From Alphaproteobacteria bacterium (GTDB lineage Bacteria > Pseudomonadota > Alphaproteobacteria > JANQMY01), in assembly GCA_028289425.1 (NCBI GenBank), contig JANQPL010000017.1:186001-250000 (forward strand): a DNA stretch of 64,000 bases. Reading direction: 5' to 3'. Positions 46,890-56,517 of this stretch are shown here, in pieces. Numbering within the stretch: the first letter of the stretch is position 1; each line of letters starts with the position of its first letter. The notes under the pieces were generated by a model, which made no database searches, was not told the DNA's origin, and saw only the letters and a program-made list of their open reading frames with translations. The position numbers and the translations under genes are program-made.

Positions 46890-48047
46890 ATGACCACAGA
46901 CTATAATCCCTTCTCGCCGCAGACCATGAATGATCCGGCCTCGAACTATCAATGGCTGCACGCGCACGCGCCCGTACATTACAAGGCGGATCACGAGCCG
47001 CCGTTTTATACCCTGTCCAAATATGCGGATGTGGAAGAAGCCCTTCGCGACACCGACACCTATTCCAGCCATTGGGGGCAAGGGCCCAACTTTACGCCCC
47101 CCATGGGTATGTTGTCGAACGCGCCTCAACACACCTATTACCGGCGGCTGGTGCAGCCCGCTTTCACACCGGGCGCAATCGCCGATTTGGCGCCGCGTAT
47201 CGAACGGCTGGCGGGCGACCTGCTCGACAAAGTGAGCGGCGGACCTGTCTTCGATGTGCACGACGATTACGCTTTTCCGCTGCCGGTGATCATTATTTCC
47301 GAATTGTTGGGCGTGCCGGAAGAAGACATTCAATTGTTCAAAGATTGGTCCGATGCGTCCGTGGAGGCCATGGGGGCAGAGGACCCGACGCCGTGGGCGG
47401 CGAAGCTGAAGGAATTGGCGGCCTATCAGATGGCGCAAATCGAAGAGCGCCGAGGATCGGACAATCCGCCGGACGATCTCATCACCATGCTGGTGAAAGT
47501 GCGGCGCGATGGGGAGCCCTTGCCGGATGAGCAGATCCTCAGTGTGGTGAACCAGTTATTGGTGGGCGGGAACGAGACAACCACATCTCTCATCACCAAT
47601 TGCGTTTGGCGGTTGCTGGAACAGCGGGAACTTTGGGAAGGGGTTGTGGCTGATCCCACGTTGATTGATACGGCGATTGAGGAGAGCTTGCGTTTCGATC
47701 CGCCCGTGCTGGGGCTCTACCGCACCACAACGCGTGAGGTCACCTTGCACGGCGTCAATATTCCGGAAAACGCTAAGGTGATGTTGCACTATGCGGCCGC
47801 CAATCGGGATGCGGATGTTTTTCCGGATCCGGACGCATTTTCATTGGATCGGCCGGCCACGCGCCACATGGCGTTTGGGCTTGGTATTCATTTTTGTCTG
47901 GGGGCGGAGCTTGCCCGGCTGGAAGCGCGGCTGGCGCTCAAAGTTTTGATGGAACGGCTGCCGAACCTGACCCTCGAAAATACAGGCGAACGCATCAAGC
48001 CGTTTTTCCTCTGGGGCCGCCGCAAGCTGCCTGTGAAGGCGGCTTAG
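46890..48047 (+). CDS. Cytochrome P450 (canonical Cys loop)
   Basis: I-helix LLVGGNETTTSLI, ExxR in EESLRFDPPV, heme loop FGLGIHFCLGAELARLEARLAL. Confidence 0.96.
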   Translation: MTTDYNPFSPQTMNDPASNYQWLHAHAPVHYKADHEPPFYTLSKYADVEEALRDTDTYSSHWGQGPNFTPPMGMLSNAPQHTYYRRLVQPAFTPGAIADLAPRIERLAGDLLDKVSGGPVFDVHDDYAFPLPVIIISELLGVPEEDIQLFKDWSDASVEAMGAEDPTPWAAKLKELAAYQMAQIEERRGSDNPPDDLITMLVKVRRDGEPLPDEQILSVVNQLLVGGNETTTSLITNCVWRLLEQRELWEGVVADPTLIDTAIEESLRFDPPVLGLYRTTTREVTLHGVNIPENAKVMLHYAAANRDADVFPDPDAFSLDRPATRHMAFGLGIHFCLGAELARLEARLALKVLMERLPNLTLENTGERIKPFFLWGRRKLPVKAA

Positions 48048-48055
48048 CAATTCCA

Positions 48056-48161
48056 TTGTCATTGCGAGGAGCGGTACGCGACGAAGCAATCCAGAGCCAC
48101 TTGTTCGGCACGTGCCGCCCTGGATTGCCGCGGGCGCTAACGCGCCCTCGCAATGACGATC
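48056..48161. repeat. Intergenic repeat of the GTCATTGCGAGGAGCG...CTCGCAATGAC type
   Basis: GTCATTGCGAGGAGCGGTACGCGACGAAGCAATCCAGAGCC...CCTGGATTGCC...CCCTCGCAATGAC. Confidence 0.8.
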
Positions 48162-48162
48162 G

Positions 48163-48516
48163 CTAATGCACCACCACTTTAATCGTCACGTCGCGGCCGT
48201 CATGGCGGCGGTAATAGCCTTTGGGTCCCACATAGACCGCCACGGCGCCGGGATGGGGTGGGCGTCGGCGCAGGAATTCGAACCGTCCGGGTACATAAAC
48301 CCACGCCCGGGCAGGGCAGTTGACGACACGACGGTCGCGCCGGTCTTCCCGTGCATCGCGCCTGCTCCAGGTGATGCGCGAGTCCCGAATGTCTTCGCGC
48401 AAGTCCGGACACCTGCGCGGATCAAGGCGCCATTCCCCGGCCGACGCGCTGCTGACCGGCAAAAGGCCCATCGTGAACAGGGCAATCATTGCGGCGATTA
48501 TTGTGGTCTTCATCAA
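48163..48516 (-). CDS. Hypothetical secreted protein
   Basis: Signal peptide MKTTIIAAMIALFTMGLLPVSSASA; Arg-rich mature region. Confidence 0.65.
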   Translation of the reverse strand: MMKTTIIAAMIALFTMGLLPVSSASAGEWRLDPRRCPDLREDIRDSRITWSRRDAREDRRDRRVVNCPARAWVYVPGRFEFLRRRPPHPGAVAVYVGPKGYYRRHDGRDVTIKVVVH

Positions 48517-48659
48517 ATCCCTCCGTGTGAGCCGGCGTCGTTAAACGCCTGTGTCATTGGGCGGGAGGGTAGGCTCAAAATGTATGAGGAATTTGTGAGA
48601 GAGGGCGTAACTTGTCCCAAAGTGTATCAAGTTAACCTAACTTGAATAGCGCTCCATCC

Positions 48660-49052
48660 CTATTCGCCAAACTTTCGACGCGCATAAAAGACGAAGAAGA
48701 TCACGGCCGCCCAGACCAAGAGATAAAAGACGGGCGTGGCGGCGGGAGCACCTGTCAGGACGTGGGGGTCCGGTGGCACCAGCCCCGCCGCAGCCTCCTT
48801 GGTGACCAGGGCATTGTATTCGGCAATATGCTCCACAATTCGCTCATTGACTCTCAAGCGCGCCACAAAAAGTCCGCCGACACCAAAGGAATACAGGCCG
48901 CAGATCCCAAATGCGAGGATCCAATCAAGCTTCTTACCGGCGATGTAAGCGCCGACGATTGCGGACGTGGAGATGACGAGTAGGTAACCAAAAAGCTCAA
49001 GCTGGAACAGGCTGCCATTGTTTATCAGATCAAGGAGTTGATAGCGGGTCAT
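48660..49052 (-). CDS. Hypothetical membrane protein
   Basis: 130 aa with about three TM segments. Confidence 0.65.
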   Translation of the reverse strand: MTRYQLLDLINNGSLFQLELFGYLLVISTSAIVGAYIAGKKLDWILAFGICGLYSFGVGGLFVARLRVNERIVEHIAEYNALVTKEAAAGLVPPDPHVLTGAPAATPVFYLLVWAAVIFFVFYARRKFGE

Positions 49053-49115
49053 GTCATGCCTCTATTTGTTGGGCGATCGTGTGACCGCCCAACACGTGCC
49101 ATGATCGTTAGATGG

Positions 49116-49481
49116 TTAGTCCATGGCTCTCCAGAGAGAACCGCTATTGCAGCTCATATTCTCTTGGAACTTGGCGGGCCATTCTGATGCCTGAAACCAA
49201 GTGGATACTCGCTGCATGTCGGCGAAGTCTTTAAATGATCCGTACCAAAAGAAACTATTGGGGCGTCCTGTGTCTGCATAGATCGGAAACAGGACCTTCA
49301 GATTATAGGTTTCAAGATCGGCTGCTTTGGCGGCCGCTTCGTATTCGGTCTTGAACGCGACGATGTCCGCCCGCGTCTTCCCTTCATTCATGGTGCAATC
49401 AAAGTAGTTTTCCAGATCTGCCCGGGCGCTTGTGGTCGCGAGCAGGAACCCGGCAATCGCGATGGTTAGTATGCGTGTCAT
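49116..49481 (-). CDS. Hypothetical secreted protein
   Basis: Signal peptide MTRILTIAIAGFLLATTSARA followed by DLENYFDCTMNEGKTRADIVAFKTEYEAAAKAADLETYNLKVLFPIYADTG; start chosen at the internal Met. Confidence 0.7.
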   Translation of the reverse strand: MTRILTIAIAGFLLATTSARADLENYFDCTMNEGKTRADIVAFKTEYEAAAKAADLETYNLKVLFPIYADTGRPNSFFWYGSFKDFADMQRVSTWFQASEWPAKFQENMSCNSGSLWRAMD

Positions 49482-49815
49482 TTTTATCGTTGTCCCTTCT
49501 GGTGATTGCGTTTCAAACAATTCGAACAGTAGAGGGGGTTCAGGGAGATCGCGCAAGACCTTTGGCGAATATGTTTCCCGTCAGCCGGTGAACTGGCTGA
49601 ACTCGACCGGGGCCGGTTCGTTTTGTGACGTTAGCCTGACAGCTTGTTTTGGGTGCGGCCATCAGAATATGCACCATCCGTCCCCTGACGAAATGGGGGC
49701 GTCAACTTTGACGTGGATGACGGGCGATTGCCACTTAATATAAGAGGCCGAAGAAATTCAGCCGCCAGGTTACCCTGACGGCCGATGCGTATTCGTGTGA
49801 TCGAACGCCGGTGCG

Positions 49816-49980
49816 TTATAACAACCGATCGATCACATAGGCGGCTGTGGTGACCATGCCGATCAGGGCAATCCAGGCACCCAGCGATAGGCCTGTGATG
49901 ATTGCAAATTTCGTCATATTCCCGAGCGCTTCTTCTTCCAACTCTGGTTGTTCAAACGAAGTCGCGTCTGTTTCCAGCAT
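49816..49980 (-). CDS. Small single-TM membrane protein (54 aa), below the ORF-track cutoff
   Basis: MLETDATSFEQPELEEEALGNMTKFAIITGLSLGAWIALIGMVTTAAYVIDRLL*, read from the reverse strand. Confidence 0.45.
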   Translation of the reverse strand: MLETDATSFEQPELEEEALGNMTKFAIITGLSLGAWIALIGMVTTAAYVIDRLL

Positions 49981-50205
49981 AAGTCCCGCCTCTGATCTTT
50001 GTGCCAGTGTGGCGGGTTTAGTCTTTATAGAGAGTTATTATGCCGCGTTTTGGCGGTTTTGTGTTGCAAAAATGGTTAATCAAGGTTTTTTCGAGGCGCT
50101 GGGTTTTTTGGGCCACAGAAATTGCACAAGTTTTGGGCCGTTTTTTCTGACCGCCTTGATTTTAATTGCCTTTTCCGATCTTGACTCAAGGCCTTCAAAA
50201 AACTA

Positions 50206-50220
50206 GAACAAAACAAGAAC
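50206..50220. promoter_or_regulatory. LexA (SOS) box, alphaproteobacterial type
   Basis: GAACAAAACAAGAAC = GAAC-N7-GAAC, 12 bp upstream of the imuA start. Confidence 0.88.
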
Positions 50221-50232
50221 ATTTAAGAGGCA

Positions 50233-51012
50233 ATGGTGGTTTCGCGTCGACAGATTCGGGCGGATTTGCAGGCCCGCATTGAAGCTATTGAGGGTCACAG
50301 TCATACGCTGGATGGTCCGGAAAACGGGGCGTTTTCCTTAGGCCTGCCCCAGCTGGACGAGCGTTTGCCGGGGCAGGGCTTGTCCGCGGCGGCCCTCCAC
50401 GAAGTGGCGGGGGCCGACCACCGGGACATGCCGTCCGCTTTCGGTTTTTTGCTGGCGCTGGTCATGCGCCGGCTCAAAGCGCTGGAAGGGAACGGTATTG
50501 TGTTGTGGTGCCGCCAAAGTCATGGGCCTCATGACTTTGGCTGGCTTTACGGACCGGGCCTGGCGGCGTTTGGGTTTGTCCCCGACCGGTTGCTCATGGT
50601 GACCAGTCCCAAACCGGCCGATGTGCTGTGGGTGCTGGAAGAAGCCTTACGCAGCCGGTCGCTTGCCGCCATTGTAGGGGAAGTGGGGCCGGCCTTAGAT
50701 CTTACCGCCACCCGGCGCCTGCAATTGGCCGCCGAAGCCATAGCCACCCCCGTTTTTCTTTTGCGCCCGCCTCACGCCTGCGACGCCAGTGCCGCGTCGA
50801 CCCGTTGGTCCATTGCCGCCGAACAAAAGCCGGTACAGGCCTGGCAAAACCCCCGATGGCAGGCGGATCTCGTGCGCTGCCGGGGTGGGCGGCCGCATCA
50901 TTGGTTTTTGGAGTGGGATCATGCGACGCATTGTTTCTCTATGGCTGCCGCATTGGCCGACAGACCGGCTCAGCCTCAACTGCAAGACGGGCTTCTCCAG
51001 AAAACAGGGTAA
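50233..51012 (+). CDS. imuA: ImuA (SulA/RecA-like mutasome component)
   Basis: FSLGLPQLDERLPGQGLSAAALHEVAGADHRDMPSAFGFLLALVMRRL...; directly upstream of imuB with a LexA box. Confidence 0.88.
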   Translation: MVVSRRQIRADLQARIEAIEGHSHTLDGPENGAFSLGLPQLDERLPGQGLSAAALHEVAGADHRDMPSAFGFLLALVMRRLKALEGNGIVLWCRQSHGPHDFGWLYGPGLAAFGFVPDRLLMVTSPKPADVLWVLEEALRSRSLAAIVGEVGPALDLTATRRLQLAAEAIATPVFLLRPPHACDASAASTRWSIAAEQKPVQAWQNPRWQADLVRCRGGRPHHWFLEWDHATHCFSMAAALADRPAQPQLQDGLLQKTG

Positions 51013-52516
51013 GCCGTCCTTAAAAAAAGTGCCTTTGGTTTTGGTGTCGTCTCAGCAAGGCGGCATGCGCATTACGGCGGTCAATCCTCTAGCGGCAAAA
51101 CAGGGTTTGCGGATTGGGCAATTGCTTACTGATGCCCGCGCCTTAGTGTCCGATCTTGCCGTGCAGGATGCCGATCCGGCTGCGGATGAAAAAGCCCTTG
51201 AAAAGCTCAGCCGTTGGTGCGGCCGCTATACACCGTGGACAACACCGTGTACGGAGGAAAGCGGCACGGACGGTGTTTTCCTCGACATTACCGGCTGTGC
51301 CCATCTGTTCGGCGGCGAACAAGCACTCCTGGAAGATTTAAGAAACCGGCTTGCGGCCTGGGGCATTCGGGCACGCATGGCGGTTGCCGATACAGCAGGT
51401 GCGGCATGGGGGGCGGCCCGGTTCGGCAGACAGGCGCTTACTGTTGTTCCGCCTCGGCAGCACCGGGACTATGTGCTGCCCTTGCCCGTATCGGCCTTGC
51501 GCCTAGAGCCGGAAACGGTGGAAGCGCTGCACCGCATGGGTCTTAAAACCATCCGGGATTTGCTGGCTTTGCCCCGGGCACCTCTGGTGCAGCGGTTTGG
51601 CCGCACACTTGCCCGCCGCCTTGATCAGATTTTCGGGAAAGAAAACGAGCCCATCAACCCCCAAGCCCCCCATGTGCCTTATCGGGCAAAGCAGGTTTTG
51701 GCGGAGCCTATTCTCCATACGGATCATATCGCCGTGGCGATCGGCCGCCTGGCGCAGGATCTTATTCGTGCCCTCAACCGGGATGGTCAGGGGGCCCGCC
51801 AGCTAAAGCTTTTGCTGTATCGGGTCGATGGGTATGTGAGCAGTCTTGTGGTGGGCACGGCGCGCCCCTCGAACGACCCTGTACATTTGGCGCGGCTGTT
51901 CTCCGAAAAGCTTGACCGGCTGGCAAGTGATTTCGATGCGGGGTTCGGCATTGAAGTGATCAGTCTCGAAGCGCTTGTGACCGATCCGCTGCCGCCGGCG
52001 CAGCTTTCACATCAAACGTCTGACACATCAGCCGGCACCCGTGCCGCCGAAACACCGGAATTCCATCAATTTCTAGACCGTCTCAGCAACCGCTTCGGCG
52101 TGGCCCAAGTCAATTTTCTGGAACCCCGTGCAAGCCATATTCCGGAACGGGCCGTTGCCTTTGTGCCCGCTGCGGAAAAACAAGCGGAAGGGGGCGACTG
52201 GCGGGCGCGGTCCTATTCTGAAGCGGGCCGCCCGGTTATGCTTCTTGCCTGTGCGGAACCGATCGAGGTGATCGCGGAGGTCCCGGAAGGCCCGCCCCAC
52301 CGCTTTCAATGGCGCCGGGTGACGTATCGGGTTACGCAAACGACGGGGCCGGAACGCATTGCCCCTGAATGGTGGCGCGACAAAGAAAACGCCAACCCCC
52401 GCGATTATTATTGTCTGCAAGACGAGGGCGGTCGCCGTTTTTGGGTCTACAGGGATGGGTTTTACAAACCGGACACGCCGGCGCCCCGCTGGTACATGCA
52501 TGGCTTCTTTGCGTGA
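50921..52516 (+). CDS. imuB: ImuB (Y-family polymerase-like)
   Basis: RRIVSLWLPHWPTDRLSLN...ITAVNPLAAKQGLRIGQLLTDARALVSDL...VFLDITGCAHLFGGEQALLEDLRNRLAAWGIRARMAVADTAGAAW. Confidence 0.92.
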   Translation: MRRIVSLWLPHWPTDRLSLNCKTGFSRKQGKPSLKKVPLVLVSSQQGGMRITAVNPLAAKQGLRIGQLLTDARALVSDLAVQDADPAADEKALEKLSRWCGRYTPWTTPCTEESGTDGVFLDITGCAHLFGGEQALLEDLRNRLAAWGIRARMAVADTAGAAWGAARFGRQALTVVPPRQHRDYVLPLPVSALRLEPETVEALHRMGLKTIRDLLALPRAPLVQRFGRTLARRLDQIFGKENEPINPQAPHVPYRAKQVLAEPILHTDHIAVAIGRLAQDLIRALNRDGQGARQLKLLLYRVDGYVSSLVVGTARPSNDPVHLARLFSEKLDRLASDFDAGFGIEVISLEALVTDPLPPAQLSHQTSDTSAGTRAAETPEFHQFLDRLSNRFGVAQVNFLEPRASHIPERAVAFVPAAEKQAEGGDWRARSYSEAGRPVMLLACAEPIEVIAEVPEGPPHRFQWRRVTYRVTQTTGPERIAPEWWRDKENANPRDYYCLQDEGGRRFWVYRDGFYKPDTPAPRWYMHGFFA

Positions 52517-52847
52517 GCCCGCAGATGAAACGCTTCTGTGATATACTCAAGCCAAGGGGAGGGCCCACGGAGAGTAGCCCCATGGCGCCCGAAACATATG
52601 CCCATTGTCGCCCCAAACTTGATTTGGGGCCCATAACCCCAATCAATGCTGTTTTGATTGGCGGATCTGTTCAAAGAAAATTATCCACCCTAAAACATCA
52701 CCCCCACCCGGCGCTGCGCGGCGCCCCCGGATCCGGTCCGGGGCAGGCTCTCCCCCATCAAGGGGGAGGTAAGACGAATACGCCTGCTACTGGCGCTTCC
52801 TCCCCCCTTTATGGGGGGAGGATAGGAGGGGGGTGGAAGCCAAATTC

Positions 52848-52994
52848 GGATGAACCCCATGCACCCATTGTTGATGGGGCTAAGCCATCCCACGCCCCCA
52901 TCCCATCCACCCCCAGGGTACCCTTATCGGGTGGATGGGATGGGGGCGTGGGCCGGCCAGGTGTTCAAACATTGGATGAACCCCATGCACCCAT
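52848..52994. repeat. Pair of perfect 21-bp direct repeats bracketing hairpin C
   Basis: GGATGAACCCCATGCACCCAT at 52848-52868 and again at 52974-52994. Confidence 0.9.
52889..52952. repeat. Long hairpin, family member C
   Basis: Perfect 24-bp stem CCCACGCCCCCATCCCATCCACCC / GGGTGGATGGGATGGGGGCGTGGG around 16-nt core CCAGGGTACCCTTATC (reverse complement GATAAGGGTACCCTGG). Confidence 0.95.
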
Positions 52995-53048
52995 CTTTTG
53001 TGGGGGCAAATGTCCCGCATTGGGACAGGCTGGTGGCGAGGTTGGGCT

Positions 53049-56000
53049 ATGACCTCATACGCCGAACTGGCCGTGACCAGCAATTTCAGCTTCTTAAGAG
53101 GGGCGTCTCATCCCGAAGAACTGGTGTATCAAGCCGCCGCCAACGGTTTGTCGGCGATCGGCATTGCCGACAGAAACACGCTAGCGGGTGTCGTCAGGGC
53201 CCATAGGGCGATGCGGGACGACCCCATCAAAAGCACCAGCCTCAAATTGCTGGTAGGGGCGCGGCTGGTCACCGTTGACGGTTTCGAGGTCATTGCCTAT
53301 CCCATGGACCGGGCCGCTTACGGCCGCCTCTGTCGCCTGTTGACTTTGGGCAACCGGCGGGCGCCGAAAGGGGAATGCTATCTTTCCATTGCGGACATTG
53401 CCGAATATGGCGAGGGGCAAATTTTCATTGTCATGCCGCCCGAGGAACTGTCGGAGGGGTTTGAAGATTGTTTCTCTCAGCTAACGGAAGAGTATCCGGA
53501 TACTTCCTATTTGGCGGCGACGTGTCTTTATCGCGGCGGCAATGACGTTTGGCTTCAAAAACTGGATGCGTTGAGTGAGCGTTTTTCCATACCGCTGGTC
53601 GCCACCAATGATGTTTATTATCACTGTACGGAGCGCCGCGTTCTGCAAGATGTGGTCACGTGCATTCGCGAACATTGCACGATTGCGGAGGCCGGCTTTC
53701 TTCTCAATGCCAATGGCGAGCGCTACATCAAAGAACCCGCGGAAATGGCACGCCTGTTTCAAACCCGTCCTCAGGCAATCGACCGCACGGTCGAGATTGC
53801 GGGCCGTGTTCATTTTTCCCTGGATGAACTGCGCTACGAATACCCCGATGAAGTAAAAGGCAAGTCGACCACACCTCAGGCCGAGTTGGAGCGGCTCACC
53901 TGGATTGGTGCCAACAAACGTTATCCCCGCGGCATTCCCGACAAAGTCGACAAGGCCCTCCGTCATGAACTGGAACTGATTGCCGCCAAATCTTACGCGC
54001 CCTATTTTCTCACGGTCCACGACGCCGTTCAGTATGCGGAACGGGAAAATATTCTGTGTCAGGGGCGCGGGTCGGCGGCCAATTCGGTGGTGTGTTACTG
54101 CCTTGGCATCACGGCGGTGGACCCCACCCATGTGGACCTGTTGTTCGAGCGCTTCGTTTCCATGGAACGGAACGAGCCGCCCGATATCGACGTGGATTTC
54201 GAACACGCCCGCCGCGAAGAGGTAATTCAATATGTCTATCGCAAATACGGACGGGACCGGGCGGGCATAGCCGCCACGGTGATCACCTATCGCGCCCGCA
54301 GCGCCATTCGCGAGGTGGGCAAGGTAATGGGGTTGTCGGAAGATGTTATTGCCGCCTTGTCCGGCACGGTATGGGGGTGGTCATCCGACGGCATCAAGGC
54401 GGAGCATATCGAAGAACTCGGCCTCGATCCCAATGACGAGACCCTTCATCGGGCGACCGAGCTCGCACGCGAGATTATCGGTTTCCCCCGACATTTGTCG
54501 CAGCATGTGGGTGGCTTTGTGATGACACGCGGTCCTTTGTGCGAAGTCATTCCTATTGCCAATGCCGCCATGGACGACCGCACCATCGTGGAATGGGATA
54601 AGGACGATCTCGATACGCTCGGTATGCTGAAGGTCGATGTGTTGGCGTTAGGGATGCTCACATGCATCGCGAAGGCGTTCGATACCATGCGCGAGCATTA
54701 TGGCAAAAGCTATGATCTTGCGACCATACCGCAAGATGATCCGGCTGTTTACGACATGTTATGCAAAGCGGATTCCGTGGGCGTGTTTCAGGTGGAAAGC
54801 CGGGCGCAGATGTCCATGCTGCCGCGCCTTAAGCCCAGGGATTACTACGACCTGGTCATCGAAGTGGCGATTGTGCGTCCCGGTCCAATCCAGGGAAATA
54901 TGGTTCACCCTTACTTGCGTCGCCGGGACGGCATCGAACCTGTTGATTTTCCATCCGAAGAATTGCGCGAAGTTTTGGGCAAAACCATGGGCGTGCCCTT
55001 GTTCCAAGAACAGGCCATGCGCATCGCCATTGTCGCGGCGGGGTTTTCCCCTTCGGAATCGGATCAGTTGCGCCGCGCCATGGCCACGTTTCGTAAGAAC
55101 GGTACGATCTACACGCTGGAAGACAAATTCATCAACGGGATGATCTCACGGGGGTATGACCGGGAATTTGCCGAACGCTGTTTCAATCAGATCAAAGGCT
55201 TTGGCGATTACGGCTTTCCGGAAAGCCATGCCGCCAGCTTTGCACTGCTGGTTTACATCTCCTCTTGGATCAAATGGTACTATCCGGACGTTTTCCTGTG
55301 CACCATGCTCAACAGCCAGCCCATGGGGTTTTATGCACCTGCGCAATTGGTGCGGGATGCAAAAGATCACGGCGTTAAAGTCCTGCCGGTTGACATTAAT
55401 GCGTCCAGTTGGAACTGCACGCTAGAACCTCTTGAGGAAGGCGACCCGACACCGAATTGTACCCGTTATGCGGTGCGGCTCGGCTTCCGCCAAATCAAGG
55501 GCCTATCCCAAGACAATGCCGAGCGCATCATGGAGGTGCGGGGCAGGGGGTTTGATAGTGTGCGCGATGTGTGGCTTAGAACCGGTTTCCAGCCCGCGGT
55601 TCTGGAACGTCTTGCCAATGCGGATACGTTTACCTCCTTGGGTCTCAACCGCCGCGATGCGGCCTGGGCAGTGAGGGGGTTGAGCGCCGGCGTGCTGCCT
55701 CTGTTTTCCGCCTCCGGTGCAACGGAGCTGCAACGCGAGGCCGAAGTAAGTCTGCCCTCCATGCCTTTGGGCGAACATGTGGTGTATGACTATGCCACCA
55801 TGCGCCTGTCCTTGAAGGCGCACCCCATGTCATTCTTCCGCGATTCCTTTCAACGGCAGGGATATGTGCGAAGCGATCAACTACCTCATATAAAGCCGGA
55901 CACTTATGTGAAAGTTGCGGGACTGGTTTTGGTGCGCCAGCGTCCCGGCAGTGCCAGCGGGGTGATCTTCGGAACCCTCGAAGATGAAACCGGTGTGGCC

Positions 56001-56309
56001 AACATCATCGTTTGGCCCAAGACCTTCGAGAAATACCGCAAGATCGTTATAGGCGCCCGGGTCTTAGGCGTGCGGGGGCGGCTGCAACGGGAGGGCTTGG
56101 TGATCCATATCGTGGCGGATCACTTGATCGACATGAGCGACAAGCTTGCTCTGCTGTCCGATGCACATGGCGATATCAAAGAAACGCTGGCGCGTGCCGA
56201 CGAAGTCAAGCGGCCGGGTGAAGACCCACGGGAAATCACGTATCGGCGCCAAAAGGGGAGGGAAGAACAGGCGGCAAGGATCTTGCCCCGCTCACGAGAC
56301 TTTCACTGA
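53049..56309 (+). CDS. dnaE2: Error-prone DNA polymerase III alpha subunit DnaE2
   Basis: YAELAVTSNFSFLRGASHPEELV...QGRGSAANSVVCYCLGITAVDP...ERNEPPDIDVDFEHARREEVIQYVY...VGVFQVESRAQMSMLPRLKPRDYYDLVIEVAIVRPGPIQG; follows imuAB. Confidence 0.95.
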   Translation: MTSYAELAVTSNFSFLRGASHPEELVYQAAANGLSAIGIADRNTLAGVVRAHRAMRDDPIKSTSLKLLVGARLVTVDGFEVIAYPMDRAAYGRLCRLLTLGNRRAPKGECYLSIADIAEYGEGQIFIVMPPEELSEGFEDCFSQLTEEYPDTSYLAATCLYRGGNDVWLQKLDALSERFSIPLVATNDVYYHCTERRVLQDVVTCIREHCTIAEAGFLLNANGERYIKEPAEMARLFQTRPQAIDRTVEIAGRVHFSLDELRYEYPDEVKGKSTTPQAELERLTWIGANKRYPRGIPDKVDKALRHELELIAAKSYAPYFLTVHDAVQYAERENILCQGRGSAANSVVCYCLGITAVDPTHVDLLFERFVSMERNEPPDIDVDFEHARREEVIQYVYRKYGRDRAGIAATVITYRARSAIREVGKVMGLSEDVIAALSGTVWGWSSDGIKAEHIEELGLDPNDETLHRATELAREIIGFPRHLSQHVGGFVMTRGPLCEVIPIANAAMDDRTIVEWDKDDLDTLGMLKVDVLALGMLTCIAKAFDTMREHYGKSYDLATIPQDDPAVYDMLCKADSVGVFQVESRAQMSMLPRLKPRDYYDLVIEVAIVRPGPIQGNMVHPYLRRRDGIEPVDFPSEELREVLGKTMGVPLFQEQAMRIAIVAAGFSPSESDQLRRAMATFRKNGTIYTLEDKFINGMISRGYDREFAERCFNQIKGFGDYGFPESHAASFALLVYISSWIKWYYPDVFLCTMLNSQPMGFYAPAQLVRDAKDHGVKVLPVDINASSWNCTLEPLEEGDPTPNCTRYAVRLGFRQIKGLSQDNAERIMEVRGRGFDSVRDVWLRTGFQPAVLERLANADTFTSLGLNRRDAAWAVRGLSAGVLPLFSASGATELQREAEVSLPSMPLGEHVVYDYATMRLSLKAHPMSFFRDSFQRQGYVRSDQLPHIKPDTYVKVAGLVLVRQRPGSASGVIFGTLEDETGVANIIVWPKTFEKYRKIVIGARVLGVRGRLQREGLVIHIVADHLIDMSDKLALLSDAHGDIKETLARADEVKRPGEDPREITYRRQKGREEQAARILPRSRDFH

Positions 56310-56342
56310 GGGGGTGGGGATGAGGACGCATTGCTTCACAGC

Positions 56343-56496
56343 CGTCATCCCGGGTGCTGCGCAGCACTTTAGTGATGCGCTGCTAACCCGGGATCCACTG
56401 TTTCCGCCACACCGCGCGGCTGCACCACCGATGGATCCCGGATCAGCAAAGCAGCACTACGTGCCGCATTGCATCCGGGATGACAATAATCCCTAT
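56343..56496. repeat. Intergenic repeat of the GTCATCCCGG...CCGGGATGAC type
   Basis: CCGTCATCCCGGGTGC...ACCCGGGATCC...GGATCCCGGATC...CATCCGGGATGACAATAAT. Confidence 0.75.
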
Positions 56497-56517
56497 TGTT
56501 GCTGCTTAAGCGCGTTA

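Noticed and set aside
49847-50206. 119-aa plus-strand ORF before imuA
   Set aside because: Overlaps the minus-strand small membrane ORF and the LexA box; composition not protein-like at its start.
52560-52850. Possible CRISPR-like or tandem array in the imuB-dnaE2 gap
   Set aside because: Several different palindromes but no regularly spaced identical repeats with unique spacers.
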